Notes: generated by a model from the letters alone, not told the origin. Counted from the first letter of the stretch, positions 8,796 through 20,899 are shown. The stretch: DNA of 64,000 nt from Aureobasidium sp. EXF-3400 (GCA_024195585.1 SWBL01000011.1:186001-250000); one strand, 5' to 3'. Program-made: numbers and translations.

Positions 8796-11142
8796 GTTGC
8801 TCTCCTGGAAGATCAGTCTGAAAGCTCTAGGCATCTGCTCAGATACGTTTTGCCATGTGCTTGAGGAAGGTTGTCTCTCTGTGGTCCTTGCCCCCTTTTT
8901 GAAAAGTATTGAGCATTTCTATAGCTGTGAATTGATGGACTTTGGCGACGGGGAGGAAGGCACTTCTTGAAACTGTGTACCGACCTCTGCCAGAGACAAT
9001 AACTGCTCTATGGCAACTGCCTCGGTCCCGATGTGACATGGCTGGGACTATGAGGTGATATTGGAATGGGCAGCACGAAATATCGCCGCATGCATAGTCA
9101 TCGTTCTTAGAAAGAGGTGGTGGGAAGGAACTCGCCACTGCTTTATCCAGATTGTGCAGTCCATATCCTGCTTTAGATTGACCATTGACAGTGTGTTGGG
9201 TCGTGAGAGGTTGCAGTATCGATGGGCAGATGTTGAAAAATGAAGTTAGCAGGCACACACCCTGGCCACAGTTTGAGATCTTGAAACTTCGCTTAATCGG
9301 TATGACCTCTGTGACTTTGTCGCAAACAATACCACTTTGATAGACTTTCAACTATGCGTTTGACAAGAGCCATGTGGAGTCTTCTCCTGCGCTACTCCTG
9401 CGTGTGATGTTGGACGCGGACCATGACCCACAGCGGCGGTGTCGACGGCGTCGGGGGAGCTGCCGGCTTCATCGGCGACTGCATCTGTCGGACCCTTGAA
9501 GACACTTCACGCATATTAAACGTTTCCCTTACGTGCATCTTGCATGAGCGACGACATGCCATGATCATGGCTTCTCCGACAGTCCTGCTCTCACGGCTCG
9601 CCTGAATGTCGAAGTATGAGACCGGGAACTCGCAAGCCGAATGAGGCTTCCCTGAAAGCGACGTTTGGTGACTTTTGAGCCTCTTCCTTGTGCTTAGATG
9701 TCGGGAGGAAGGAGCAGACAGCTCGTCTTCGCTTGATGAGGCCTGTATTCAAGCGAAACATACCTGCGCCGATCGCCGTCTGTCCGATTGATCGCCATCT
9801 TTGATATTGCGATGACTTGGCCGTCGGGCACCCAGAACCCAGATCAATAAGGTGATCATAAATTTAGCAACTTAACCACCCCAAGCTCTTCAACCGGCCA
9901 CGAGGATGTTCAACCACGTTTTCTCGCTTGATGTGGCTGGAAGTTCATCTTGCATGAACATTAACCGAATTGGCGCCATCGTGTCAGACCAGAGGAAAAC
10001 GAGAGAGAAGCTGGCGAACGATCTTGTCCCACTCATGGTCTCAAACAGTGGAGAGCGAAGACTTTGATCAAAGAAGGAGGACACTACAACGCACTTATAC
10101 TGTTGGTCTCATGCCCTACTCTCCACTCGAAGCGCGTACCAAGTAGGGCTTGACAATGAGATGTGCTTGGGCCAACCATCAGTCTCGTGTCTACCTGCTG
10201 CCTCATGGCCAGCAAGATTCATCACCACTGCAGTTTCATGCGGCCATAGCTAAGGTTACAGTTGCAGCCACAAAGCTGTCAAAATCCACAATGATGGGAC
10301 GGATCGGATGGCTTGCCCTTGACCTCTTGCGCAATGCCGATCTGGGCGCAGCAAGGCGTCATGCTACCGGCTACAAGCAAAGACCCAGTCTCGACATGCA
10401 CGTCCATCCCAATTCACCAAAACAGTATTGCAAGCTTTTTTGGACCACGAGATCTCAATCTATAACAAGGACCGATTGGAGACAACAGATCTTGACCATT
10501 CCGCAACGCCACTCTCATCGTCGTTTCTCACGTCCGTTTTGGTCATCACTCGCATGACCTGCCTCATCTCTACTTCCAAGATCCCCTATCATCCCCACAC
10601 AACTTTAGTCATGAGACTAATCCTTGATGCAACAGTAACGTGCATGGAGTACGCAGACACAACTGAGTCAGGCCTCCAAGTGGTCCTTACCATGTGCTCG
10701 ATGCCAGGAACGGTCTCTGCTATATGAAGTACGCTGCGCTTTCGGGCCAATCAGGATACATCACCCGCACGATCGTTTGCTAGTCCTTACACTTGTACCA
10801 TATTCATTGTATTTGACTTTCGCCATATGGACTTCTTCGTTTTCTTGATGGTACCATGAATCTCGGTCGAGAGCGGGTATGTTCTTGTTCAAGAGTGGGA
10901 GGCCACTACTTGTGTGCTACGATCCGCTCTCAATTCGACTATTACTTCGCTACAAGCCGCCTTGTCTGTCGTACAATATCGGACAGGACATTAGTGCAAA
11001 GCGAACCCTCATTGATACCTTGACTCGATTGCCGGCCACCATCCGCGGCAAGCCACTTCGTACATCGTAGGGAAGCGATCCCGACCTAAAACATCTCAAC
11101 ATAAAGCCAGCCCTCCAGGCCTTGGAGGAACCTGAATTCTGG
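8796..11142. other. Gene-poor stretch of about 2.3 kb
   Basis: No gene was recognised. The proximal part (to about 9350) may be a strongly decayed 3' end of the F-box-like fragment, and its 170-codon minus-strand frame has no protein-like features. Between 9400 and 11100 there are only unrelated short frames, the longest being 135 codons at 10150-10557 and lacking any motif. The region is best seen as decayed accessory DNA plus the promoter of the rhodopsin-domain gene. Confidence 0.45.
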
Positions 11143-12562
11143 ATGTCACTTCTTATGTTCATGGATCCAGGCGCGGTAGCAGCAATTGGAAAGTCGTCGC
11201 TGGCTCTCAAGAATGCGGCCTTGGCTTTCATACCCATCACGTCGGTAGCGCTGTCGTTGCGCTTGTATGCGAGGGTATCCATCGTCAAGGGATTCGGACT
11301 TGATGATATGTTCTTGATAGGTGCACAGGTCGGTCTCGTTAACATCCCAGGCTGGGCCTGTACTGATTTGATAATCTAGATCTGGTTCTTGGTATTCTGT
11401 GGATATGCGATCAAATTAATCGACCTTGAACATGATCCGGGTTTACAGGCAGCCATATCTGAGAGTGTCAAAACTGCAATGGTAGCCATTGGGGAGATTT
11501 ATACAGTAAGCTAGCCTGACTCTCAAAGACTCTGACGACTGCTAACACACTCAAAAGAGTTCTGTCTTCTTCACCTTTTTCTATGTCTTGACTATCATTT
11601 TCCTCAAGATTTCGCTCGCATTCTTCTACCTTCGAATCATCGTTCAGCGATGGCAAAAGATTGTCATCTACATTGCTGCTACGGCCATGACTCTCTACGG
11701 CCTTGCATACGGCTTCCTTTATATGTTTCGTTGCGGTCCGAACGTTAACCAGCAACTCACTTACTGGGCAGAAGGAAAATGCATACCAGATCATACATTG
11801 CTGGTCATGACGTATGTCTTTGGAAGCCTGGATACATTGACAGACTTCATTTACGCCTTCCTTCCGGTATACATCTTGTGGAACTCAAATATGCCGCTGG
11901 GGATGAAACTTACTGCAGGGTTTTTACTCTGCATGGGATCTGTGAGCTCCATCTGTGCTCTGATCCGCGTTGCCACTCTCTCAAATCTGAAATTCGACAT
12001 GGCCTTCTTCAAGCAAGCAGTACAGACTGGTCTCTGGAGCATCATCGAGCCAGGTCTTGCGATTGTAGCCACGTCACTCGCAGCATGCAGACCACTCTGG
12101 AGAAAAGTGTTTGAAGATACGAGCACAGGCTCTTTCATCAAGAACACCTTCATGTTCAGATGGTCGGCTTCGAGAAAGAGTGGTGTCTCGTCGAGCAGCG
12201 GACGATCCATCGAAAAGCCCGTCACAATCGGACGAGCCAATGGACGAACCAACGGACTTGGATTTGTCGAGCGAGCAGAAGCGAACAAAGGGTTCAAAAA
12301 GTTCAACGATGACGAGTATGGTGTCTCGATGGCTAGTGTGGCAGTTGGAGACGAGTCAGAACACGAATTACAAGATCTTGGCAGGTTAGAAGCGCAAGTC
12401 GAGTTTCTGGAGGATGATGAGAATGATAGGAGGTCGCTGGTGAGGGCATCGAGAACGCCGTCTGAGCACCGAAAGAGCAGGTCTAACAGTGCGCATCGGC
12501 AGAGCAAGTCGAAGATATTCAAGACGAGAGATGTGCGGGTGGATATAAGATCTGCTCTGTGA
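11143..12562 (+). CDS. Fungal rhodopsin-domain integral membrane protein (PTH11/SAT4-like)
   Basis: Three exons: 11143-11328, 11380-11505 and 11558-12562, all joined in phase 0 by introns of 51 and 52 nt; 438 residues. The family signature is clear: a first membrane helix with LRLYARVSIVKGFGLDDMFLIGAQ, then WFLVFCGYAIK, then FFTFFYVLTIIFLKISLAFFYLR across the second junction. Further helices follow, with a conserved Cys in MFRCGPN. Roughly seven membrane segments are expected, followed by a charged, Ser-rich cytoplasmic tail of about 140 residues. PTH11-related proteins are putative receptors in fungal surface sensing. This one lacks a CFEM domain at its N-terminus, so it belongs to the shorter class. 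Start assigned at the first ATG in frame; ATG 11155 and 11161 are alternatives. Ligand and pathway are unknown. Confidence 0.85.
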
Positions 12563-12892
12563 TGATGCTGTGGAGGATTATTTACACAAAGCCCATGACG
12601 GCTGTTTCATTTGTCTCTGAGCGTTACGATGATACCAACCAAATTAGAAATTTGAGATGCGCAAGCAATTCTTCCAAATAATCGTTCCTGTATCTCATTG
12701 CCGTTGAGAGGTCGTCGCCGTGGTACAAAAGTTGCTGACCAAAAGCTTCAAAGACAGCCGGAGAGCGGAAGTCCAACGCACGGAGCACACCAACTCTTGG
12801 CACTGGTAACAGCACCTCTCGCAGCATATCACTGCGACGAACCCGCGCGCGCGCAATTGAACGACTAGCCATCCCCTCACACACCTCTCACA
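12563..12892. other. Promoter region of the NDUFS6-type gene
   Basis: This is a short gap between same-strand genes. On the minus strand, 12884-12624 is an 86-codon open frame with a protein-like composition (for example VFEAFGQQLLYHGDD), but it overlaps the promoter and has no recognised relative. Confidence 0.35.
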
Positions 12893-13746
12893 ATGCTGCC
12901 AGCACGTCTGACCCGCAGCTGCCTACGCAGCTGCACCGGCACCCACTCTGCCGCCGCCGTTCGCACCTTCAGCAGCACTTCCTTCGTCCGCAGCGCCGAC
13001 AACCCCATCCCAGCCAACGACCCCAAAGACCGTTCTACGCCCTCGCCTGTCAGCAGCACCAATGCCATGCCATTGAGCAGCGAAGGCAACATGGACAAGC
13101 CATTGCAAGAGTCTGTTGCCGAGGGTGAGGAGCGCAGAACCATGCAAGCGCCCAACAGAGAAGGTGTTTGGAGCCGTAGCCAGCAGGCCAGAGAGAAAGC
13201 CATGATTGGACCTAGATTCGAGCAGATGATCATGTATGATCAGGTAAGCAACAATTCTGTCAAGACAAGAGAAGGGCCATTGGAATGATTGGAATGAGTG
13301 GGAGGGTACAAGATGCAGACGAAAGACGACTGGGAAATTGGTTCAAGAGAAGAAGGATATATGCTGATATGGATACACAATCACAGCCTCGTCCCATGGC
13401 AGCCATCGAGCTCATCCACAAGCAACCCGTCCGCTGGGTCAAGGAGCGCACCGTCAAGTGCGACGGCGGCGGCGGTCCCCTCGGCCACCCTCGCATCTTC
13501 ATCAACGTCGACAGACCCCAAATATGCGCGTGCACCTACTGCGGTCTTCCTTACGTGAGTACCACATCAACCCTTCGCAGAATTGCACATTATTCTAACA
13601 TGTGGTTTCTACAGGCCAAGGAGTCCAACCGCAAGATGCTCGAGTCTCTTCCTTCGACTTCTTACCCTCTGGAGCCTACCGGTCATGAGGCAGAGGTCCC
13701 CAAGGGATACCAGAGCAACACTGGAAAGCCTTTGGAACAGCGATAG
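12893..13746 (+). CDS. NDUFS6 homologue: NADH:ubiquinone oxidoreductase zinc-binding subunit (NDUFS6 type)
   Basis: Exons 12893-13243, 13387-13554 and 13615-13746, joined in phase 0; introns of 143 and 60 nt; 216 residues. This accessory subunit sits in the peripheral arm of mitochondrial complex I and carries a zinc site between a Cys, a His and two further Cys. All are visible: VKCDGGGGPLGHP and then CACTYCGLPY. The N-terminus is rich in Arg, Ser and Thr and poor in acids (MLPARLTRSCLRSC), as expected of a mitochondrial presequence. The block GVWSRSQQAREKAMIGPRFEQ is typical of the fungal orthologues. Junctions were chosen to give DQ|PRPMAAIELIHKQPVRW and CGLPY|AKESNRK, both conserved in the family. 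Convergent with the YjbQ gene. Confidence 0.92.
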
Positions 13747-14053
13747 ATGTTTTGACTCTTTTTCCTTGGTGCTGCTCTACAAATTGTTTCTCTTAGCCTT
13801 TCCTCCCGTCCGTTGCAGTGTATATAAACCTCAACCATGAAATCTACATCATACATTCAAAATTCAAAGGAAAGAACACATGCAACTGTTGGCAACCAGA
13901 AAGCAAAAGAAAAACGGAACTGGGCAGTTTAATGTTTGCGGCAAAAGCAATAGTGGTCATCATCAGGGCATTTTTTCATTCAGCATTCGGCTCAGACCAA
14001 ATCATCATGTCCAATTCTTACAACCTCCAACTCTTGCCTCCTCCTTCCAAAAT
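13747..14053. other. Convergent 3' flanks
   Basis: About 300 bases between two stop codons of convergent genes. It is AT-richer than its surroundings, presumably both 3' UTRs. No gene was seen. Confidence 0.5.
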
Positions 14054-14559
14054 TCAAGCCTTCTCACCCTGAATAGTAGCAACAACCTTCCTCTGATGCT
14101 TACTAGCCCTGAACTCCAAAAACCACACTCCCTGCCAAGTTCCCGTGTTCAGTTTGCCATTTGTGATGGGGATAGAAACACTCGCTCCGATTAAAGCGGA
14201 TTTGATGTGTGCAGGCATATCGTCGAGTCCTTCTGCGGAGTGACGGTAGAGGTTTCCTTTGCGGTCTTCGGGGGCGATGCGGTCGAGGGCGTCGGACATG
14301 TCGTCGCTGGAGGGATGGGATTAGCAACGCTCTTGGAGGTGAAGGGAGAGGGCAGAGGAGAGGTGGAAAGGCCTTACCGCACATCCTCGTCCCAGTTCTC
14401 ATTCAAACTCAATGCGCAACTGGTGTGCTGCACAAACAGTTGCAAGATACCAACTTTGTAGTCTTTGATTTCTGGCACTTTTTCGAGAACAGTGTCGGTG
14501 ATGAGGTAACTGCCTCTGCTCTTTGCAGGAAGCGTAAATTGTTTTTGCGTCCAGGACAT
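14054..14559 (-). CDS. YjbQ / UPF0047 family protein
   Basis: Two exons, 14559-14378 and 14306-14054, joined in phase 2 across a 71-nt intron to give [18 protein letters not shown]; 144 residues, the usual length of the family. The hallmarks are present: [31 protein letters not shown], then [20 protein letters not shown] and EFR. The conserved His, Asp/Glu and GTWQG residues line the putative active site. Members form small trimers, and a bacterial one shows weak thiamine-phosphate synthase activity; the physiological role is unsettled. The start at 14559 gives the normal N-terminus [12 protein letters not shown]. The same frame stays open to an ATG at 14760, adding 67 mostly hydrophobic residues that probably represent the 5' UTR. 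Confidence 0.9.
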
Positions 14560-15279
14560 TGTTGCTTGTGGGTGTACTAAAGACGGCGGAGGCGGGGTGT
14601 TGCTTGACCAAGGCAGTAAGCTGCAAGTGTAGGATAGCAGAGCAAGAGGAGAGTAGAGGATAGGACCAATGAGAGAAGGAAAAAAGGCAAGGATGAAGAT
14701 TCCGAGGAGCAAAGGTAGGTGGTATGCGTTTGTCGCGTGTGTGGTGTTGGTGTTTGGCATTTGAGAAGGGAAGGTTGCAAAGATGCGGGTCGGCGCACGA
14801 CGTCATCTTGGGTTTTTGGAGCTGAAGCTTGAGGACGTCGCTTGCTGACTGCTCCTCACTTCTGCTTCTCTATACCATGATTGTCACTCTGACTGCACCT
14901 TGGATTTGAAGAAACTTGATAGCATTTGATTTCTCTATTAGCAAAGCAGCAACTAAGGTGCTGTGTGCGCCCAACTTAGACTGTATTGTTACATGCGAAA
15001 ACGCTGCTGCCCTGTAATGATTCTAAGCAAAAGGGAAAGGGAAAGGGCAGCCAGCAAGCAAAAAGCAGGAAATGGAAACCCTTCCGTAGTAGGAAAGCAA
15101 AGAGATCTGGGAAAACTCGCCTTCTCCTCCCCGTCTAGCAAATCCCACTGGTCGAGTAGTGGTATGTTTCTGTCTCTTTTCATCGTCCCTCCTCATCTTC
15201 CATCATCCACACTCCATAAAAGAGAATCATATTGCTGGGAGAGATCTCAGGCATGAAACCAGGGGCAATGGACAGACCA
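14560..15279. other. Intergenic between minus-strand genes
   Basis: It carries the 5' leader and promoter of the YjbQ gene and the 3' end of the His-rich gene. A 67-codon in-frame extension of YjbQ is discussed under findings. No other gene was recognised. Confidence 0.5.
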
Positions 15280-16664
15280 TCACTTCTTGGCCTTCTCCTT
15301 CTCACGCACAAAGTACGCATTGCCATATCTAGGATCCACCTTCCACTTGCCAGGTTGCAGATCGTCCTCGATGGTGCGGAAAGTGCGCAATGTGTTGGAG
15401 TCACCAGGTTCAATGACCCAGAACAGCTGGTCGGGAGAAGCTGCCTTGGGAACCATTTCGTTGGGCTTGTAGACGCCTTCCTTGTGTGCGATCTTGGCGT
15501 TGTCTTCGTCGACTTGCTTCTTGGTGCGACCAACCCAGACACGATCAGTCTTGGGCTTGGGAGAGGATGTACTGGCCGTCTCAGTGTGGACGGGGACTGG
15601 ATAGTTTGGCATGGCGTAGGCGACTGGGATGGCGGTGGCGGGCATGCTGTAAGGGAATGCGCCGTAGGTCATGGCGGGCATGCTGGGTTTAGGCGCAGAC
15701 TGAGTAGGGGCGGCCTCCTCGATAGTGGGAGGCTCGGAGGCAGGACGGAGAGACTTCTCGTGGACGCGCTCACGAACATAGTGACGGTAGTGAGACTGTT
15801 CCTGCTTGGAGTGTGTCGAAGGAGCAGCTGCAGGTGGAGCAGGTGCAGGAGCTGGAGGTGCGGCCATGGCTGCGAATGTCTGAGGTGGATACATGTAAGT
15901 ATAGCCGGGTTGCGGGTAAAGTGCGTATGCAACAGGCTGCGGTGATCAAAGGTCAGTCAACTGTGCAGGAGACTTCTCAAGGTTTTACTCACAACAGCAT
16001 CTTGAGGACCAGGCTCTCTCATGGCAACATAGCGGTAAGCGTTGTCTTGATCAGACACTGTGCTCTGACTGTGGGTAGTCGAGCGATTCGAGATGGTCGA
16101 CTTTGGAGCGATGGTCTCAGTAGGGACTGGGACACATTCACGCCTCTTGCACCACTCCTCATAGCTGAACCCGCCGGCTTCCTCCATCTTGCGAGAGGGT
16201 TTGATGGGAACAGCAAGAAGAATCGGAGATGGGCAAGTATGGTGAGGTTCGACTGGAAGTGAGTGTTTGTGCTGACAATGGCAGCTTTTGTGAACGACTT
16301 TCTTATCCTCGATACGCGGCGCGTCTTCGCTATAACGCCGGCGATGGCGTCGGTGACGTCTGTGCTCGTCGTGATGGTCAAGAGCCTTAGGATGAGAGTG
16401 GTGATGCGAATGGTGCCGAGAATGATGGTGACGGTGATGAGAATTTGAGCGATAACGCGCAAGTCTTGCAGGCGAAGCAGAACGCGCTGGCTCGGTCACC
16501 GAACTCACACTGCTTGTCTGGCTCGCTCGACCCCAGATCCAGTTGCTGGTCTTCTCTTTGGTCACGGTTCGTTTGATAAGGATTTGTGAGAACTCCGGCT
16601 TTGACTCTGACACCGAGTAGGGCGTGGGTGATGCGCCTCTATAACGCACAAACTGGCGTCCCAT
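15280..16664 (-). CDS. Conserved fungal protein with His-rich tract, function unknown
   Basis: Two exons, 16664-15993 and 15936-15280, phase 0, intron of 56 nt; 442 residues. The N-terminal part begins MGRQFVRYRGASPTPYSV. Around genome positions 16320-16440 it contains a long run dominated by His and Arg. A Cys/His cluster (KSCHCQHKHS) and the motif FSYEEWCKRREC follow. Exon 2 opens with a Pro/Tyr-rich segment, then a Pro/Ala-rich linker, and closes with a compact conserved block: RVWVGRTKKQVDEDN, YKPNEMVPKA, LFWVIEPGD and KWKVDPRYGNAYF. The ending suggests a small folded domain, otherwise the protein looks disordered. I recognise no family. The His-rich tract could bind metal, but that is inference. 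The frame extends upstream to 16883, which is probably leader. Confidence 0.7.
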
Positions 16665-17215
16665 GGTTGATTCAAGTGTTAATACAGGTGTTGCTACAAA
16701 TGCTTGAGGAAGAGAACTGTCTGCACAAGACAGAACTAAGCTACTAACGTCGTCCGCCGTACCAAGGCACATCCGGAAAATTGACATTCCCTGGGCAACC
16801 AGCACTCGAGATGTGATCATCTCGGGACCTGGCTCAATACATGCATGGTATTCTTGCAGCATTTCCTTCATGTGTGTCACCAAGCATCCGGGGTATGGAG
16901 ACTTCGATTATCAGTTCTACGACCACAAATCTGTGCCAATCAGTTCCAGTCGGCGCCATCCTCCAGCCACACCATGACCTATAATACGATTCATGAATGC
17001 TCACATATCATTGACTTGAGGTAAAGATGGTCATTGCCTGAGGCAAACGATTGCATTAAGATGTATGGGATATCTGTAGAGCAATAAGAAGACCACAAAC
17101 GAGACTGCTGATACAGATAGAACTTTTGCCCGACCCTTGTAAAATGTGAATGGGGGAATGATGGAACGCTGGCTTTGGAGTATGACAAAGGAAATACAGC
17201 GAGATGATACCAGGC
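16665..17215. other. Intergenic between minus-strand genes
   Basis: The promoter and 5' leader of the His-rich gene and the 3' flank of the RA-PH gene. No further gene was seen. Confidence 0.5.
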
Positions 17216-19685
17216 CTATCTGCTGCGATCAATGATGGGTCCGCCTCTACCTTCTTCTCTTTCTTTCCTGGCGACCTGGTTAAGGAGACTGCCGGAGACG
17301 TATTTGCCCTCTTCCGAGACATCAATCATAGGCTCACGGGCGTTTCTGTTGCCGCTCATGACACCTCTGCCGACAGCAGCTTTACCATCGTAGCCACTGC
17401 GAGAGTTGTTCAGAAGACCACGCCCGGTGAAAGCATCGTCGGTCGATTCATGCCCGGGTCTGTGAGCCAAGGATCTTTGGCGACTGACTCCTGCACTGGC
17501 TGCTGTAGGGCCACTGGCTCGGTTACCACGCCAATCATGAGAGGATGGAATTTGATATGGCTGATCGGGACTCGTTGCATTGTCGATCAAGCCTCCGGGT
17601 CCAATCTGGTCAGGGTGGACGCCTCTGCCCTTCTTTGCATGCTGAGGTGGTGGCTGGTAGCTAGGAGTCAGATCAAGCAGTGGCTTCTGCGGTTCCTTTG
17701 CACGATTTGATCCAGATCGCCTTAATCCGTCATCAGCTGCCATGAGACGCTCACGAGTGGACGGACGATGCTTGAGGTCAGTACCATGACCTTCGGTACG
17801 TCTTGTAGATCCCGTTCGCTTCACAGAGCCCTGGCGGGTCATTGTTTCTGCTTGATTACCGCTTAGTAGAGAGGGACCGGTAACCCAGGGATTTTTCGCT
17901 GCGGCTTCTCGTTCTGCGGCAGCCTTCTGGCGAGTAGAGTAGCTTCTGCCGAGCAATCCTTCTCCTGAGAATGCTTCCCTTTCTGATGAGTCCTGATCGA
18001 CAGAAGCTCTTCTGTTTCCTGCCAACTTGCCAAGAGGTTCGTCATCCGCCAGTTTCTGCTGTTGGGACAAAACAGAGGGATGGCTTGATCGCTCTCGCAC
18101 TGAAGGCTTCCGCGCAGGAGCACCGGATGCAGTGTCTTGGCCCCTTGATGAAGAGGGTCTTTCGAATTTGTCAAGATCCATGAGTGGCTTGTAGCTGCCC
18201 AACTGATAGTGGGCATCCATCGATCCAGTCGAAGGTTGATGGGCGTGAGATGACTGTTTTGTCGCCTTGCTAGATGATCGACCCAGTCCAGAAGCCGTCT
18301 TCTTCTTGCCCTCATCCTTAGCATGGTGCAGATACCAACTGCGCCAGCCCTGCACGGCGTCGTGGAAGCTGGTGGCAAGAGTCTCGTCGGAGGTACAGAA
18401 GAAATGGACGTAGACTGACTTGGAGTCTTGTTGGAATATGACGGACTTTTGTTGGCTCTTTACGGCATAACAGATCTTCTTGGGAGGTTTCAGCATCTTT
18501 GACGTGAATCTGGCTGTAGGATTGTAGATATCGAAGTCAGTGAGATGACCAATATTGGTGGTCTCGGCCTCTTTGCCCGGCTTAGCCGCAACGAGTTGAC
18601 CATCTTGGCGAATGGTGATCAGACGCTTGTTCCATGTGCCCGGCTTTTGCGAATGCTGCATCAAGAACGAACATTCTCTTGGTTTCTCGCGGGGAACGTT
18701 GGCGAGACTCAGGTTGCTTGGATTGCTTGTCAAAACGCGACCAGGCACGATCTGCAACGAGTTGTCGCCATCTTGGTCCCAGGAGTTCATGACGTCGAAA
18801 ACATACTCATAGCGTCTGAGCGGTCGTGTCACGTCCACTTTTGACGTGAACTTCTCGAGAAGGACGTCTGTCTTGAGATCAATGGGTTCAGACAAACAGT
18901 TAGCGGCTGATGCTATCAGATCTGCAGCAGAAGTTGTAGGCCCGACGGGCAAGTTGAAAGGCTTTCCGTTACACTCGATGCGGACAGTCTGTATGTTTGT
19001 TAGCCATTCGTCGACACACCAGCCTGGTGTTACTCACTCTGCTTCCTTCTTGTGCTCCATTAAGTGCTGATATGGGTGCATCTGTCATGGGTACTATGCC
19101 ACGACCTCCTGGTCTGATGACTGGGGGCCCATCCGAATGACTAACGGCAGGTCGAGGGTTGATGGGTTTGGCAGCAGCATTTCGACTTGTATTCTTCTTG
19201 TTCTTACGGCCGAAGATTCCAAAACAGCCAGCTGTTTCTTCAGCCGAAACTTCGCCATCTTCCTTATCGGGTATGAAGTTCTCGACTTTGGCACGGATTT
19301 GTGTAGGAGCTTGTGCTCTTGCTCTGGCCATTATGTCTTCCCTCGGAGGAGATTTTGACTGTTCCAGACTCTTGTGTTGCGATCGCATGCTTCCGTAGCC
19401 ATCGTCGCCAGAATCGAGAGCGCCAGCTTCTACGTCGCGTGATCCGTCTCTACCACGACTACCACGAGTAGAGCGACTTCTAGTCGGGAAGATGGGTGCT
19501 TCATTGGTAAAGTCGGAGTGGGGTTGTTGTTCCTGGGTATGAGGAGCACCGGGACGTGTTTTGTGGTAGCGAGACCTGCTTCTACCTATGCCTTCGTCGG
19601 TTGTTGTCTGCGGTGTAGATGCGGCTGCTGGAGCCTTTCGTTGCGAACGATAGCGCGCCGGCTTTCCATCCTGAGGTTCGGCCAT
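17216..19685 (-). CDS. RA-PH tandem domain protein (MRL/lamellipodin-like)
   Basis: Two exons, 19685-19038 and 18988-17216, phase 0, intron of 49 nt; 806 residues. Residues 1-216 are Ser/Arg-rich and disordered apart from AGCFGIFGRKNKK. Residues about 217-300 form a Ras-association-like ubiquitin fold (TVRIECNGKPFNLPVGP, RYEYVFDVMNSWD). Residues about 320-436 form a PH domain: ECSFLMQHSQKPGTWNKRLI, GHLTDFDIYNPT, then the C-terminal helix with FHDAVQGWRSWYL. The tandem RA-PH order is that of the Mig10/RIAM/lamellipodin group, which links Ras-family GTPases and phosphoinositides to the cortical cytoskeleton. The remaining 370 residues are low complexity with repeated GLL-x-N/R motifs. A role in polarised growth at the membrane is likely but inferred from domain order only. 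Confidence 0.85.
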
Positions 19686-20134
19686 GTCGCGTGTCCTGTC
19701 GCGGTGGTGGGAATATGTTTTTGTATGGATTGTTTTCTGCCAATTGCGTCACATGCAGGAACCAACGGTCCAGAAGAGTCGATTCGATGCGTTGCCGCGG
19801 ACCAAAATCAATCGAGGGTACGAGTAATGTTGAGAAGAAAAGTGTCGCTGGCCTGCTGCGACTCTAATGGAATGAGATCCGACGTGTCTATGAATGTCTG
19901 AGAGGTGTCTAATAATAATAACACCAAAGGGGGGGTTGTTTGGGAAATGAATTTCGAAACATGGAGGAGCGGCAACGCTCCAGAAGACCCTCTGATCTGC
20001 GTGCAAAGCAGCAAGAGCTGGCGAGCCCGCGACACCCCGCTACCGATTACGGATTCCTCATCGGCCAAGCTCACAAAAAAGACTCGTCACACGACTGCTC
20101 CTTCGTCCCTCTTTCTGCTCTACAAGTATACGAG
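19686..20134. other. Intergenic between minus-strand genes
   Basis: The promoter of the RA-PH gene and the 3' flank of the acetyltransferase gene. No gene was recognised. Confidence 0.5.
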
Positions 20135-20899
20135 TTACACGACTTTCCAAGCCCATCTAATCATGCCGACATGTATATGAACCCCGACCCCGCCGTACTT
20201 GGTGAGATCAATCTCGAATCTGCCAACTTCTTCGAACCCCAGCTTGTCGAACAGCCGTCTAGCGGGCCCCTCGGATACTGTGTCTAGGTAGATGGTTTCT
20301 CGATCCGCGGCATCTATCATTTGCTTCACGAGCGCAGTTGCTGCTCCCTTTTGGCGCTCTGTCTTTATCGTTCCGATGTTCAAAAGCACTGTTGGTCATC
20401 GTCAGCCTTCGGTAACCAACACAGCTGTGTATATCGAGACCAACAATAATGCCTTCGTCCGCGCAGCACGTCATTGCGAAGCTTTATGACTCGGTGTCTG
20501 AATTCCACGATGAGGCCTGAGTTCATGCCGGGTGCGATCGAGTCCTCGTACGCTTCCTGTGCTTGGGCCTAGTCTGTGTCATTTCTTGGACTCGATACCG
20601 GGAATAACTCTAGAGCATACCAGCTCTTGTGTCATCTGTTCTCCACTCCCTGCCTCATCCTTGGGCAGCTGCCACTCGGCGAAGCTGACTATCTTGTTGC
20701 GCTCATCCCGACTGACGAACCAGGCTTGTTCTGGGTCCTGTAAGCTTTCGGTGATTCGCGTCGCTTGGTTGTAATTCAGCGCAAGCACGTTCAAAGACCC
20801 TAGGCAGAGCTCTAGGAATGGCGTCGACTCATCGTGAGAGTAGACTGATGTTATGGCGGGAACGTCAGCAAGTGTCGCTTCCGAGACCTTCCAAGCCAT
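20135..20899 (-). CDS. GNAT-family N-acetyltransferase
   Basis: Three exons, 20899-20621, 20556-20445 and 20388-20135, with introns of 64 and 56 nt; 214 residues. The layout is the common fungal GNAT form. First comes a short N-terminal region, with VPAITSVYSHDESTPF, then the beta-hairpin IVSFAEWQLP. Exon 2 reads EAYEDSIAPGMNSGLIVEF. The acetyl-CoA-binding motif A, LNIGTIKTERQKGAATALVK, is rebuilt by the second splice (HY|LLLNIG). The usual Q/R-x-x-G-x-G/A loop is RQKGAA here. The C-terminal motif B follows as IYLDTVSEGPARRLFDKLGF. Substrate is unknown; the family acetylates small amines, antibiotics or protein N-termini. The three exons only make sense when spliced, because each is closed by stops within its introns. 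The gene runs divergently from the GT25 gene. Confidence 0.85.

Noticed and set aside
8839..9351. 170-codon minus-strand frame
   Set aside because: No motif, odd composition (many Cys, His and Arg), and it lies antisense to what is probably decayed F-box-like DNA.
10150..10557. 135-codon plus-strand frame in the gene-poor stretch
   Set aside because: No recognisable domain and overlapped by another frame of similar length; treated as chance.
11851..12522. 223-codon minus-strand frame
   Set aside because: Antisense to the rhodopsin-domain exon 3, whose frame is supported by family motifs.
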